Positions 1-7,815 of a stretch of 25,087 nt of DNA are shown here, piece by piece. A program made the translations under genes and the position numbers. The notes beneath the pieces are model-generated. The model was not told the DNA's origin and searched no databases. It saw only the letters and a list, made by a program, of their open reading frames with translations. Source of the stretch: JBDHZK01 sp039811865. GTDB taxonomy: Bacteria; Actinomycetota; Actinomycetes; Propionibacteriales; Propionibacteriaceae. The number at the start of each line of letters is the position of its first letter. Positions within the stretch are counted from its first letter, which is position 1. The stretch lies in the NCBI GenBank assembly GCA_039811865.1, contig JBDHZK010000024.1, positions 1 through 25,087 on the forward strand, written 5' to 3'.

Positions 1-960
1 GCGCAACTCGAAGGCAGCAAGGCGTTCGCCAAGGACGTGATGTCCTCGGCCGGCGTCCCGACCGCGGCGGCACGGCTGTGCCGGACCGCCGAGGAGGTGG
101 CCGCGGCGCTGGACGAGTTCGGCGCTCCCTACGTCGTCAAGGACGACGGGCTGGCCGCCGGCAAGGGTGTCATCGTCACCGACGACCGCCAGGCCGCGCT
201 CGACCACGCGGCCGCCTGCAACCGGGCGGTCATCGTCGAGGAGTACCTGGACGGCCCCGAGGTCAGCCTGTTCGCGATCACTGACGGCGTCACCGCACTG
301 CCGATGCAACCCGCCCAGGATTTCAAGCGCGTCGGTGATGGCGACACCGGCCCGAACACCGGCGGCATGGGCGCCTACACCCCGCTGCCCTGGGCCCCGG
401 CCGGGCTCGTGGACGAGGTGATGGCCACCGTCGTCCAGCCCACGATCGATGAGCTGCGCGCTCGCCAGACCGAGTTCGTCGGCCTGCTTTACGCCGGCCT
501 CGCGCTCACCTCTCGCGGCCTGCGGGTCGTCGAGTTCAACGCCCGCTTCGGCGACCCCGAGACCCAGCCGCTGCTGGCCAAGCTGGCCTCCCCGCTCGGC
601 CAGGTCCTGTATGCCGCCGCGACCGGACGCCTCGCCGAAATCGGTGCCCTCGACTGGCACGAGGGCTCGGCCATCATCGTCGTGGTCGCCGCGGACGGCT
701 ACCCCGGCACCCCCGCCAAGGGCGGCCACATCCGCGGCCCGCGCCTGTTCTCCTCCGCCGACAACGTCTCGATCATCCACGCCGGCACGGCGCTGGACGG
801 CGACGAACTGATCGCCGCGGGCGGGCGCGTCCTCGGCGTCGTCGCCCAGGCCGAGAGCCTCGCGCAAGCCCGAGCCGACGCCTACGCCGCCATTGCCGAA
901 CTCGACTTCCCGACCGGCTTTTGCCGCACCGACATCGCCGAGAAGGCGTCGGCGCGGTGA
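1..960 (+). CDS. purD: Phosphoribosylamine-glycine ligase (GAR synthetase), 3' part
   Basis: PurD joins glycine to 5-phosphoribosylamine with ATP, the second step of purine synthesis, in the cytoplasm. The reading frame is open from base 1, so the gene enters from the left and its N-terminal part (roughly 100 residues by family length) is missing. The first visible residues, LEGSKAFAKDVM, are the family's ATP-grasp entry motif. They are followed by DDGLAAGKGV, the NTGGMGAYTPLP segment and the metal/ATP-binding FNARFGDPETQ. The stop codon TGA overlaps the GTG start of purB by two bases, so the two genes are translationally coupled. The ATG at 37 is an internal methionine and not a start. The family assignment is very secure. 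Confidence 0.97.
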   Translation, partial: AQLEGSKAFAKDVMSSAGVPTAAARLCRTAEEVAAALDEFGAPYVVKDDGLAAGKGVIVTDDRQAALDHAAACNRAVIVEEYLDGPEVSLFAITDGVTALPMQPAQDFKRVGDGDTGPNTGGMGAYTPLPWAPAGLVDEVMATVVQPTIDELRARQTEFVGLLYAGLALTSRGLRVVEFNARFGDPETQPLLAKLASPLGQVLYAAATGRLAEIGALDWHEGSAIIVVVAADGYPGTPAKGGHIRGPRLFSSADNVSIIHAGTALDGDELIAAGGRVLGVVAQAESLAQARADAYAAIAELDFPTGFCRTDIAEKASAR

Positions 961-2387
961 GCGTCCCGAATGTCCTGGCCAGCCGCTATGCATCGGGGCC
1001 GATGCGCGAGATCTGGTCGCCCGAAGAGAAGATCGTCACCGAGCGGCGGCTTTGGATCGCCGTCCTGGCCGCGCAACGTGACCTCGGCGTGGACTTCGGC
1101 GGGGACGATCCCGATACCGTGATCGCCGCCTATGAGGCGGCCGTCGAGGACGTCGACCTGGCGTCCATCGAGGCGCGTGAGCGCGTCACCCGCCACGACG
1201 TCAAGGCGCGCATCGAGGAGTTCTGCGCGCTGGCCGGCTACGAGCACGTCCACAAGGGCATGACCAGCCGGGACCTCACCGAGAACGTCGAGCAGGCGCA
1301 GGTGCTGGCGTCTCTTCGCCTGGTGCGGGACAAGGTCGTCGCCGTCCTCGCCCGGCTAGCCCGGTTGGCGGCCGAGTACGCCGACCTCGCGATGGCCGGA
1401 CGCTCGCACAACGTCGCCGCTCAGATCACGACCCTGGGCAAACGGTTCGCGACCAGCGCGGACGAGCTGCTGGTCGCCCACGCCCGCGTCGACGAGCTGA
1501 TTGCTCGCTACCCGGCGCGCGGCATCAAAGGCCCCGTCGGCACCAGCCAGGACATGCTCGACCTGCTCGGTGGGGACGCCGGCAAGCTGGCCGACCTCGA
1601 AGCCCGCGTGGCCGCCCACCTCGGCTTCGAGCAGGCGTTCACCAGCACCGGCCAGGTGTATCCGCGCTCGCTCGACTACGACGTGGTCTCCGCGCTGGTG
1701 CAGGTGGCGGCCGCCCCGTCCAGCCTGGCCAAGTCGATCCGGCTGATGGCCGGTGCCGAGCTGGTCACCGAGGGCTTCAAGCCAGGCCAGGTCGGCTCGT
1801 CCGCGATGCCGCACAAGATGAACACCCGTTCCTGCGAGCGCGTGAACGGGCTCACCGTCGTCCTGCGCGGGTACGCCACGATGGTCGGAGAGCTGGCCGG
1901 GGATCAGTGGAACGAGGGGGACGTCTCCTGCTCGGTGGTTCGCCGGGTCGCCCTGCCCGACGCGTTCTACGCCCTCGACGGCTTGTTCGAGACGTTCCTG
2001 ACGGTGCTGGACGAGTTCGGCGCCTTCCCGGCGGTAGTCGCGGCCGAGCTGAACCGCTATCTACCGTTCCTGGCCACCACGAAGGTGCTGATGGCGGCAG
2101 TATCGCGCGGAGTCGGACGCGAGTCGGCGCACGAGGCGATCAAGGAGCACGCGGTCGCGGTCGCGTTGGCGATGCGTGAGCGCGGCGCCCCCAACGACCT
2201 GCTCGATCGCCTGGCGGGCGACCCGCGTCTGGGCCTGGACCGCACCGAACTGGACGCCGCCCTCGCCGATCCGCTGTCGCTCTCCGGGGCGGCGCGCGAC
2301 CAGGTTCGCTCGGTGGCCGCCCGGGTGGCGGCACTGGTTGCCGACAATCCGGCGGCGGCCGCGTACGTCCCCGGCGCCGTCTTGTGA
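957..2387 (+). CDS. purB: Adenylosuccinate lyase
   Basis: PurB cleaves SAICAR to AICAR plus fumarate and adenylosuccinate to AMP plus fumarate in purine synthesis. The 476-residue product has the fumarase/aspartase-superfamily signature SSAMPHKMN at about residues 281-289 and the conserved HKGMTSRDLTENV and GTSQDMLDLL segments. I chose GTG at 957 because it overlaps the purD stop (GTGA) and gives the family's usual N-terminus, SVPNVLASRYAS. An in-frame ATG at 921 lies inside purD and would add 12 unlikely residues. Coupling to purD fits a purine operon. Length is normal and nothing appears broken. Confidence 0.97.
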   Translation: MSVPNVLASRYASGPMREIWSPEEKIVTERRLWIAVLAAQRDLGVDFGGDDPDTVIAAYEAAVEDVDLASIEARERVTRHDVKARIEEFCALAGYEHVHKGMTSRDLTENVEQAQVLASLRLVRDKVVAVLARLARLAAEYADLAMAGRSHNVAAQITTLGKRFATSADELLVAHARVDELIARYPARGIKGPVGTSQDMLDLLGGDAGKLADLEARVAAHLGFEQAFTSTGQVYPRSLDYDVVSALVQVAAAPSSLAKSIRLMAGAELVTEGFKPGQVGSSAMPHKMNTRSCERVNGLTVVLRGYATMVGELAGDQWNEGDVSCSVVRRVALPDAFYALDGLFETFLTVLDEFGAFPAVVAAELNRYLPFLATTKVLMAAVSRGVGRESAHEAIKEHAVAVALAMRERGAPNDLLDRLAGDPRLGLDRTELDAALADPLSLSGAARDQVRSVAARVAALVADNPAAAAYVPGAVL

Positions 2388-2409
2388 CGCCCGATATCGT
2401 CGCGACCGG

Positions 2410-2415
2410 CAGAAT
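2410..2415 (+). promoter_or_regulatory. Probable -10 box for a leaderless start of DUF501-Ppx gene
   Basis: CAGAAT ends 6 bases before the GTG at 2422, with no Shine-Dalgarno sequence between. This matches the spacing of other transcription-unit starts in this window. No convincing -35 was found. Confidence 0.4.
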
Positions 2416-2421
2416 CGCCTT

Positions 2422-3906
2422 GTGAGCCCCATCTCTCCGGCCGACCAGGCCATCGTCGGCGCCCAGTTGCGGCGCCTGCCGCGCGGCATCGTGGACGTGG
2501 CCTGGCGTTGCCCCTGCGGTAAGCCAGGGGTGGTGACCACGGCGCCGCGCCTCCCGGACGGGACGCCGTTCCCGACGACCTACTACCTGACCTGCCCGCG
2601 CGCGGTGGCCGGCTGTTCGTCTCTGGAGGCGAACGGCGCCATGGCGCAGATGACACAGCGCCTGAACTCCGACCCCGAGCTGGCCGAGCGTTATCGCCGC
2701 GCTCACGATCGCTACCTGGCCGAGCGTGCCGAGTTGGGGGACGTCCCGGAGTTGGCCGGCATCAGCGCCGGCGGCATGCCGTCCCGGGTCAAGTGTCTGC
2801 ACGTGCTGGTCGCGCACGCGCTGGCGGCGGGCGCGGGGGTGAACCCGCTCGGCGATGAGGCTCTGGCCGAGCTGGGGGAGTTCTGGGCCGAGCCCTGCCT
2901 GCCGGACGCCCCCGCGCGCGTGGGCGTGATCGACTGTGGGACGAACTCGGTGCGCCTGTTGATCGCGCAGGCCAATGCCGCGGGCGGCCTGGCCGAGGTG
3001 ACCCGCGACCTGCGCCTGACCAGGCTCGGTCAGGGGGTGGACGCGACGGGCGAGTTCCACCCCGACGCGCTGGAGCGCACCTTCGCCGCCGTGGACGACT
3101 ACGCGCGGCAACTGGCCGAGTTCGGTGCCGCCCGCGTCCGGTTCGTGGCCACCTCGGCCGCCCGGGACGCCGGCAACCGGGACGAGTTCTTCGCCGGAAT
3201 CCGGCAACGCCTCGGCGTGGCCGCCGAGGTCATCCCGGGCACCGAGGAAGCCCGGCTGTCGTTCGTCGGCGCGCTCGCCGGACTGCCCCCGTCCCGGGTC
3301 AGCTCACCCGTCCTGGTCGTGGACATCGGCGGCGGTTCCACCGAACTGGTGGTCGGGGACGCCGCCGCGCTCCAGCGGGCCGTCTCGCTCGACATCGGTT
3401 CGGTGCGACTGCGCGAACGCTTCCTGCACTCCGACCCGCCGACAGCAGACGAGGTTGCCGCGGCCCGCGCCTGCGTGGACGAGCTCCTCGACTCCGCCGG
3501 CGTCGACTTCGGCGGCGTCCGGACGCTGATCGGCGTGGGCGGGACGGCGACCAGCCTGTCCGCCCTCGTCCTCGGGCTGCCCGAGTACGACCGGACGCTC
3601 GTCCACGGCTCCGTCCTCGACACCGCGGAGGTGGTCGGACTCGCCGAGCGACTCCTCGCCGCTCCGGTCGCCGAGGTGGCCGACCTGCCCACCATGCATC
3701 CCAAGCGCGCGGACGTGATCTGCGCCGGCGCCCTGATCTGCGCTGCGGTCGCTTCTCGAGTGGACGTCCCGCTGACGGTGAGCGAGACCGACATTCTCGA
3801 CGGCCTGGCCTTGGACCTGCTGGCCGACCCCGGTTCGGCCCCGGCGCCCAGGTTTGGCCGTGAGCTCGTCGACGGGTCTGCTGCTGTCCCCAGGGTCGGC
3901 GCCTGA
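2422..3906 (+). CDS. DUF501 protein fused to Ppx/GppA-family phosphatase
   Basis: One uninterrupted frame of 494 codons carries two domains. Residues 1 to about 160 match DUF501, a small actinobacterial family of unknown function, here with cysteines at 30, 32, 58 and 65 (CxC...Cx6C) that could bind metal. From about residue 165 a complete Ppx/GppA phosphatase follows: phosphate-loop motif GVIDCGTNSVRLL near 168, second loop VVDIGGGSTELVVGD near 299, and adenosine-type motif GVGGTATS near 371. These enzymes hydrolyse polyphosphate or the pppGpp 5'-phosphate; the substrate here cannot be told. DUF501 and ppx are usually separate adjacent genes in actinobacteria (for example Rv1025 and Rv1026 in M. 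tuberculosis). An in-frame GTG at 2920 could allow separate initiation of the phosphatase. The chosen start, GTG 2422, follows a -10-like box. Confidence 0.9.
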   Translation: MSPISPADQAIVGAQLRRLPRGIVDVAWRCPCGKPGVVTTAPRLPDGTPFPTTYYLTCPRAVAGCSSLEANGAMAQMTQRLNSDPELAERYRRAHDRYLAERAELGDVPELAGISAGGMPSRVKCLHVLVAHALAAGAGVNPLGDEALAELGEFWAEPCLPDAPARVGVIDCGTNSVRLLIAQANAAGGLAEVTRDLRLTRLGQGVDATGEFHPDALERTFAAVDDYARQLAEFGAARVRFVATSAARDAGNRDEFFAGIRQRLGVAAEVIPGTEEARLSFVGALAGLPPSRVSSPVLVVDIGGGSTELVVGDAAALQRAVSLDIGSVRLRERFLHSDPPTADEVAAARACVDELLDSAGVDFGGVRTLIGVGGTATSLSALVLGLPEYDRTLVHGSVLDTAEVVGLAERLLAAPVAEVADLPTMHPKRADVICAGALICAAVASRVDVPLTVSETDILDGLALDLLADPGSAPAPRFGRELVDGSAAVPRVGA

Positions 3907-3961
3907 GCCGGGTGTTCGGCACCGGAGCCTGCCGACGGGTGCGAACGGGGTGGTCCGAGAG

Positions 3962-4035
3962 TGCCCCCGATGGGAATCGAACCCACAACACAGCGGGTTT
4001 AAGCCGCTTGCCTCTGCCGATTGGGCTACGGGGGC
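3962..4035 (-). tRNA. tRNA-Leu (anticodon UAA), class-I shape
   Basis: The reverse strand folds as a full cloverleaf of 74 nt. It has a 7-bp acceptor (GCCCCCG/CGGGGGC), a 3-bp D stem with a long D loop containing GG, and anticodon stem AGCGG/CCGCT closing the loop CTTAAAC (anticodon UAA, preceded by U and followed by A). The T arm is GTGGG-TTCGATT-CCCAT and the discriminator is A. CCA is not encoded. The UAA anticodon, A73 and the extended D loop point to leucine. The variable region is only 5 nt (GTGTT), whereas standard bacterial tRNA-Leu has a long variable arm and is about 85 nt long. It lies 55 bases after the DUF501-Ppx gene on the opposite strand. Confidence 0.9.
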
Positions 4036-4107
4036 GTCGGCTCCGAGTGTAGGGGCGACGCCCTGGACGTCCGACCCAGGAACAATCCCGGGCGGCGAGG
4101 CGTTATC

Positions 4108-4113
4108 TACACT
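4108..4113 (+). promoter_or_regulatory. Probable -10 box (TACACT) for the Bax-inhibitor-1 gene
   Basis: TACACT lies 33 bases before the GTG start. The same hexamer lies 38 bases before the zinc peptidase gene at 7899. A -35 element is not evident. A GAGAGGA ribosome-binding site follows at 4136-4142. Confidence 0.35.
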
Positions 4114-4146
4114 GGACGAAGCAGCTTAGACAACGAGAGGATCAAG

Positions 4147-4968
4147 GTGCGCAGTTCGAACCCTGTTCTGTCGCGCGGGGACGCCTTCACGCCCGGCCAG
4201 CAGAACTATGGCTATCACAACCAGCCGGGTGGCTACCCGGGCAATGTAGGCCCTGACCAGCAGTACGCGCCTTACCAGCAGACGCCGCAGACCGACCAAG
4301 GCGTGATGACGTTCGACGACGTCGTCGCCAAGACCGGGATGACGATGGGCGTTTTGTTCCTCACGGCCGCGATCACGTGGATGTTCCTGCCGCCGGCGCT
4401 GTTGGGCGCGGTCGCAACGGTGGCCGCAATCGTCGGCTTTGTCACCGTGTTGATCGTGTCGTTCCGCCGCTCGCTGGGCGCGGGGCTGACCCTGACCTAC
4501 GCGGCCATCGAGGGCATCTTCCTCGGAGCCATCAGTAAGGTCTTCGAGTACTCCTACCCCGGCATCGTTACGCAGGCCGTGATCGGGACCTTTGTCGCCG
4601 CCGGGCTCACGCTGGCCGCGTACAAGTTCTTCAACATCCGCGTGACGCCCAAGTTCACCAAGATCGTCGCGATCGGAACGGTGGCCCTGATGGTCACCTA
4701 CCTGATCAACCTCGTGTTCGTCTTGTTCGGCGCCAACACGGGGCTGCGCCAGGTCGGCGGGGGCGCGGGTTGGCTGTCCTGGCTGATCTCCGGTGTCGCG
4801 GTCGTCCTGGCCGTGCTGAACCTGGTGCTCGACTTCGACTACATCGAGCGCGGCGTACAGATGCGGGCGCCGGCCAAGGAGTCTTGGCGCGGCGCGTTCG
4901 GCCTCACCGTAACCATGGTCTGGCTGTACATCGAGTTGCTGCGGATCTTGTCCTACTTCAGGCGCTGA
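4147..4968 (+). CDS. Bax inhibitor-1/YccA-family membrane protein
   Basis: The 273-residue product is an integral membrane protein of the BI-1/YccA (TMBIM) family. Members are pH- or calcium-sensitive membrane proteins, and their role in actinobacteria is not settled. About seven hydrophobic helices run from residue 60 to the C-terminus, after a Gln/Pro/Tyr-rich cytoplasmic N-terminus of about 55 residues. The family's DFDYIERG segment is visible near the end. GTG at 4147 is chosen because it has an upstream GAGAGGA site and gives the typical actinobacterial N-terminus RSSNPVLSR. An upstream in-frame ATG at 4021 would run through the tRNA gene and was rejected. The gene stands alone and ends at a strong terminator. 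Confidence 0.93.
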   Translation: MRSSNPVLSRGDAFTPGQQNYGYHNQPGGYPGNVGPDQQYAPYQQTPQTDQGVMTFDDVVAKTGMTMGVLFLTAAITWMFLPPALLGAVATVAAIVGFVTVLIVSFRRSLGAGLTLTYAAIEGIFLGAISKVFEYSYPGIVTQAVIGTFVAAGLTLAAYKFFNIRVTPKFTKIVAIGTVALMVTYLINLVFVLFGANTGLRQVGGGAGWLSWLISGVAVVLAVLNLVLDFDYIERGVQMRAPAKESWRGAFGLTVTMVWLYIELLRILSYFRR

Positions 4969-4980
4969 ACCGCTAACGAA

Positions 4981-5012
4981 GGGCCCGTCGGTGATACCCG
5001 ACGGGCCCTTTG
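4981..5012 (+). terminator. Rho-independent terminator after BI-1 gene
   Basis: An 11-bp perfect stem (GGGCCCGTCGG paired with CCGACGGGCCC, 4981-4991 with 4998-5008) has a 6-base loop and is followed by TTTGCT. It starts 12 bases after the stop codon at 4966-4968. Confidence 0.9.
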
Positions 5013-5045
5013 CTACCCTCAATCGCCCGCGCCGACCGCCGCCCA

Positions 5046-5051
5046 TAGGCT
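5046..5051 (+). promoter_or_regulatory. Probable -10 box (TAGGCT), leaderless start of copper chaperone
   Basis: TAGGCT ends 7 bases before ATG 5059, so transcription would begin at or next to the start codon. The intervening GGGGG run is not a typical Shine-Dalgarno sequence. Confidence 0.5.
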
Positions 5052-5058
5052 CGGGGGT

Positions 5059-5595
5059 ATGAAACCCCTGCAGCTTCGGCTAGTTTGCGCTCCCGCTGCG
5101 GCAGCGATCCTGCTGGCCGTGACCGGGTGCGCGTCGACAGCGCCCGCAACGACCGGCGCGAGCGCTTCCCGCATGATCTTCGAGAGCGCCTGGGTACGCA
5201 CGACCGACGCGGCCAAGGACCAATCGATGACCGCGCTGTTCGGCACCGTGGTCAATCCGAGCGAACAGACGGTGAAACTCACGTCCGCGGACTGCTCCGC
5301 GGTTGCCGCGATGACGCAGATCCACGAAATGGTCAGCGTCAACGGCAAGTCGGTGATGCAGGAAGCCAAGGGCGGGGTGGACGTCCCCGCCGGCTCGCAC
5401 CTGCACCTCAAGCCCGGCGGATACCACGTCATGCTCATGCGGCTGAAGAAGAAGCTGCCGGTCGGTGACGAGGTCACCTGCACGTTGTCGTTCAGCACCG
5501 GCCAGCAGGTCAAGGTGACCGCCTCGGTCAAGAAGTTCACCGAGGAGGAGGACCACTATCACTCGCCGTCGCCGACGCCATCGACCACCAGATGA
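5059..5595 (+). CDS. PCu(A)C-type copper chaperone lipoprotein
   Basis: The product is 178 residues with a lipoprotein signal (lipobox LAVTGC, cysteine near residue 24), so it should be anchored outside the cytoplasmic membrane. The copper-binding signature of PCu(A)C proteins is visible: His89-x-Met91, then the second pair His123-x-Met125 (YHVMLM). Such proteins carry Cu(I) outside the cell to cytochrome oxidase or other cuproenzymes. A histidine-containing acidic tail (EEEDHYH) followed by Ser/Pro residues may add metal binding. The stop overlaps the start of the DyP peroxidase gene (ATGA), so the two are co-translated. The layout resembles the Streptomyces lividans locus that encodes the chaperone ECuC and the peroxidase DtpA. 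The family is confident; the partner enzyme is inferred. Confidence 0.92.
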   Translation: MKPLQLRLVCAPAAAAILLAVTGCASTAPATTGASASRMIFESAWVRTTDAAKDQSMTALFGTVVNPSEQTVKLTSADCSAVAAMTQIHEMVSVNGKSVMQEAKGGVDVPAGSHLHLKPGGYHVMLMRLKKKLPVGDEVTCTLSFSTGQQVKVTASVKKFTEEEDHYHSPSPTPSTTR

Positions 5596-6788
5596 CGGCC
5601 CGAGGGCTTGATCGCCGGGGCCTGATCGCTGCCTCGGGTGGGATCGGACTGGCCGCCGGAGCAGCCGGCGCGACGCTTTGGCACGGCGCGACCTCGACGC
5701 TGACGCAACCGGCCGGGGTTGTGGAAGGCCAGAACTACAGCCCGCACGGAAGCCACCAGGCAGGCATCGTGACGCCGGCACCCGCGGTGACGCAGCTGTT
5801 CGCGTTCGACCTGCTGCCTGCAACCGGCGCGGATGGCCTGCGGCGCCTGCTGCGCATCTGGAGCCAGGACATCGCCGCCCTCATGGCCGGTGAGCCGGCT
5901 CCGGGTGACGTCGTCCCGGAACTGGCCCAGGCCGGCTGTTCGCTGAGTATTACGGTCGGCTTCGGCCGGCGCGTCTTCCGCCTCACCGGGCTCACCGGTA
6001 AGGAGCCGGACGGATTCATCGACGTCCCCGCGATGGGCCACGACCGCCTCCAGCCGCGCTGGTGCGGCGGGGACGTGGTCGTCCTGATCGCTGCGGACGA
6101 CCCGACCAGCGTCGCCTTCGCCCGGCGTCGGCTGGTCGTCGACGCCGAGACGTTTGCCAAACCGCGTTGGGTCCAGACCGGATCGTGGCGAGGTAAGGAC
6201 GCCGAGGGCCGCGCCATCACCGGCCGCAACCTCTTCGGCCAGGTGGACGGGACCGGCAATCCGCCGGCCGCCGAACACGACCGGGTGGTTTGGCTGCACG
6301 ACGCGCCCTGGGTGGGCGGAACGACCCTCGTCGTCCGCCGGATCCAGATGAACCTGGACGTGTGGGACACCCTCACCCGCGAACGCCAAGAGCGTGTGAT
6401 CGGACGCACACTCGCCAACGGCGCCCCACTAGGCGGGGTCCACGAGACTGACCCGTTGGATCTGCAGGCCACTGCGGATGGCCACCTGGTCGTCGCTGCC
6501 AACGCGCACGCCCGGCTGTCGCACCGCAGCGTGAACCATGACCGGCAGATCCTGCGCCGCGGCCTCAACTACACCCACGAAGAGGCGGTCGACGGCGTCC
6601 TGACGGCGTCGGCGGGGTTGATCTTCCTAAGTTTTCAGGCCAGCATCGCCGACCAGTTCGTGCCCATTCAGCAACGCCTGGACGCGGGGGATGCGCTGAA
6701 CGAGTGGACGACGGCGATCGGGTCGGCGGTCTTCGCGGTTCCCGGCGGCTTCGGGCCGGACTCGTGGCTCGCAGCGTCCCTGTTCTGA
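5592..6788 (+). CDS. Tat-exported DyP-type haem peroxidase
   Basis: This 398-residue protein is a dye-decolourising peroxidase. The DyP motif GxxDG appears as GQVDG with the distal aspartate at about residue 219. The proximal haem histidine is in NAHARL (about residue 306), followed by ILRRGLNYT, which holds conserved distal-side residues. The N-terminus has a twin-arginine signal (DRRGLIAASGGIGLAAGAAG), so the folded haem protein should be exported. DyPs reduce peroxide with a broad range of substrates; EfeB-type members work with iron uptake, and DtpA in Streptomyces lividans works with copper trafficking. The overlap with the PCu(A)C chaperone gene favours the copper-linked role. No EfeU or EfeO gene is present here. 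Confidence 0.93.
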   Translation: MTARGLDRRGLIAASGGIGLAAGAAGATLWHGATSTLTQPAGVVEGQNYSPHGSHQAGIVTPAPAVTQLFAFDLLPATGADGLRRLLRIWSQDIAALMAGEPAPGDVVPELAQAGCSLSITVGFGRRVFRLTGLTGKEPDGFIDVPAMGHDRLQPRWCGGDVVVLIAADDPTSVAFARRRLVVDAETFAKPRWVQTGSWRGKDAEGRAITGRNLFGQVDGTGNPPAAEHDRVVWLHDAPWVGGTTLVVRRIQMNLDVWDTLTRERQERVIGRTLANGAPLGGVHETDPLDLQATADGHLVVAANAHARLSHRSVNHDRQILRRGLNYTHEEAVDGVLTASAGLIFLSFQASIADQFVPIQQRLDAGDALNEWTTAIGSAVFAVPGGFGPDSWLAASLF

Positions 6789-6821
6789 GGCGAAGGCAAG
6801 GCCCGGGCAGGCTCTGGATCG

Positions 6822-6880
6822 GACTCGGGGATAGGTGTGACAGGGGGGTTCGTAGTCGACCCCAAATGTCACACCGAGTC
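6822..6880. terminator. Nested hairpin between convergent genes
   Basis: GTGTGACA (6835-6842) pairs with TGTCACAC (6867-6874). Inside it GGGG pairs with CCCC. Outside it GACTCG (6822-6827) pairs with CGAGTC (6875-6880) across a 7-base bulge. It ends 3 bases before the NUDIX stop and follows the DyP stop by 33 bases, so it could terminate both directions. There is no T-tract. Confidence 0.55.
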
Positions 6881-6883
6881 GCT

Positions 6884-7606
6884 TCAACTCGCGGAGCGGC
6901 GCACCCTCGTGTTGGCGGTGAGGGCGTCCAGGTGACGGTCGAGCAGCATGCGAAAGCCCGCGCTCCACTGCGTGCGTCGCCAGTTCGACAGGCGGATCCA
7001 GCGGGTCGACGCGGTCGTCCCGCCGATGTCGTGGACGATCGGGGTGGTGGGCGCCTGACAAAACGCGGCATAGATGATCCTCACCGCGTGGAAGTCCTCG
7101 ATCTCGCCTGAGGGGGAGCGCCCGATCCAATGGTCGGTCTGCAGGTCGAGGATGTGGTCGATGACGGCCTCTTGGCCAGTTTCCTCCCCGATTTCGCGCA
7201 GGACGGCCGCCCCGGGCTGCTCGTCCGCGTCCACGCCGCCACCGGGCAGGCCCCATAGGCCGGGCACGGCGGTCCGGTGCGAAAACTGGGTGGCAAGGAT
7301 CCCGAGGTCGGATAGGACGATTGCGTACGCGGCCACCCGCTGGCGCTTGGGCACGCTTTGGCCGAGCTCGATATCGACCCCCAGGTCGATTGTGCGGACG
7401 CGCCCGGGCACGCGAGGCCGCGCCTTGGGCCGGCGGCGGAAGACCTCGGCCGTCACCACGATTTCGCCATCCACCCGGGTCGCCGACAGCAGACGACGCA
7501 CGCGGAAGCCGCGTTCGGAGAGCAAGAGATGCGGATCGGTTCCGTGCGGAAGGGCCGCAGAGAGCAGGGTCCTGCTCCCGGGCGCGGCCACGGCGACGAT
7601 TCGCAT
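6884..7606 (-). CDS. NUDIX hydrolase
   Basis: The product is 240 residues from ATG 7606. The NUDIX box spans about residues 123-145 (GGVDADE...REIGEETG), with all acidic metal-binding residues of Gx5Ex7REUxEExGU present. Such enzymes hydrolyse nucleoside diphosphates linked to another moiety; the substrate cannot be read from the sequence. About 85 residues precede the NUDIX fold, with no recognised domain. The frame stays open upstream to TTG 7663, so the start is uncertain. ATG 7606 is preferred because an AATGAT box lies 6 bases before it, like other starts in the window. It converges with the DyP gene and is divergent from the zinc peptidase gene. Confidence 0.85.
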   Translation of the reverse strand: MRIVAVAAPGSRTLLSAALPHGTDPHLLLSERGFRVRRLLSATRVDGEIVVTAEVFRRRPKARPRVPGRVRTIDLGVDIELGQSVPKRQRVAAYAIVLSDLGILATQFSHRTAVPGLWGLPGGGVDADEQPGAAVLREIGEETGQEAVIDHILDLQTDHWIGRSPSGEIEDFHAVRIIYAAFCQAPTTPIVHDIGGTTASTRWIRLSNWRRTQWSAGFRMLLDRHLDALTANTRVRRSAS

Positions 7607-7815
7607 CCACCAATCATTGCTCGCCACCCCCGCCGCGACCAGGAGATACACCGCCCGAACCAAGAGGATGTTGGAATTCTTGGCGTTTCGTCAGCAAGGA
7701 CGCCGATCAGCCCGATCGGGAAGCCGCCAGGTGCCTGGCCGTCAACCGTTTCGGCGACGATCGATCAGCCGAGCGCAGGGATAGCGCCTCCACCCGGTCC
7801 TGGTCCTGGCCGGGA

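Noticed and set aside
921..956. Upstream ATG for purB
   Set aside because: It lies inside purD, has no ribosome-binding site and adds residues foreign to the family; GTG 957 overlaps the purD stop.
2140..3207. Long reverse-strand open frame of 355 codons
   Set aside because: It lies opposite purB and the DUF501-Ppx gene, has repetitive Arg/Gly/Ala/His composition and no family motif; it is a GC-driven shadow.
4021..4146. N-terminal extension of the BI-1 gene to ATG 4021
   Set aside because: It would read through the tRNA gene, and the GTG at 4147 has a ribosome-binding site and the family N-terminus.
7607..7663. Longer NUDIX protein from TTG 7663
   Set aside because: A TTG start without a ribosome-binding site; ATG 7606 has a leaderless-type box. 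The choice is not certain.
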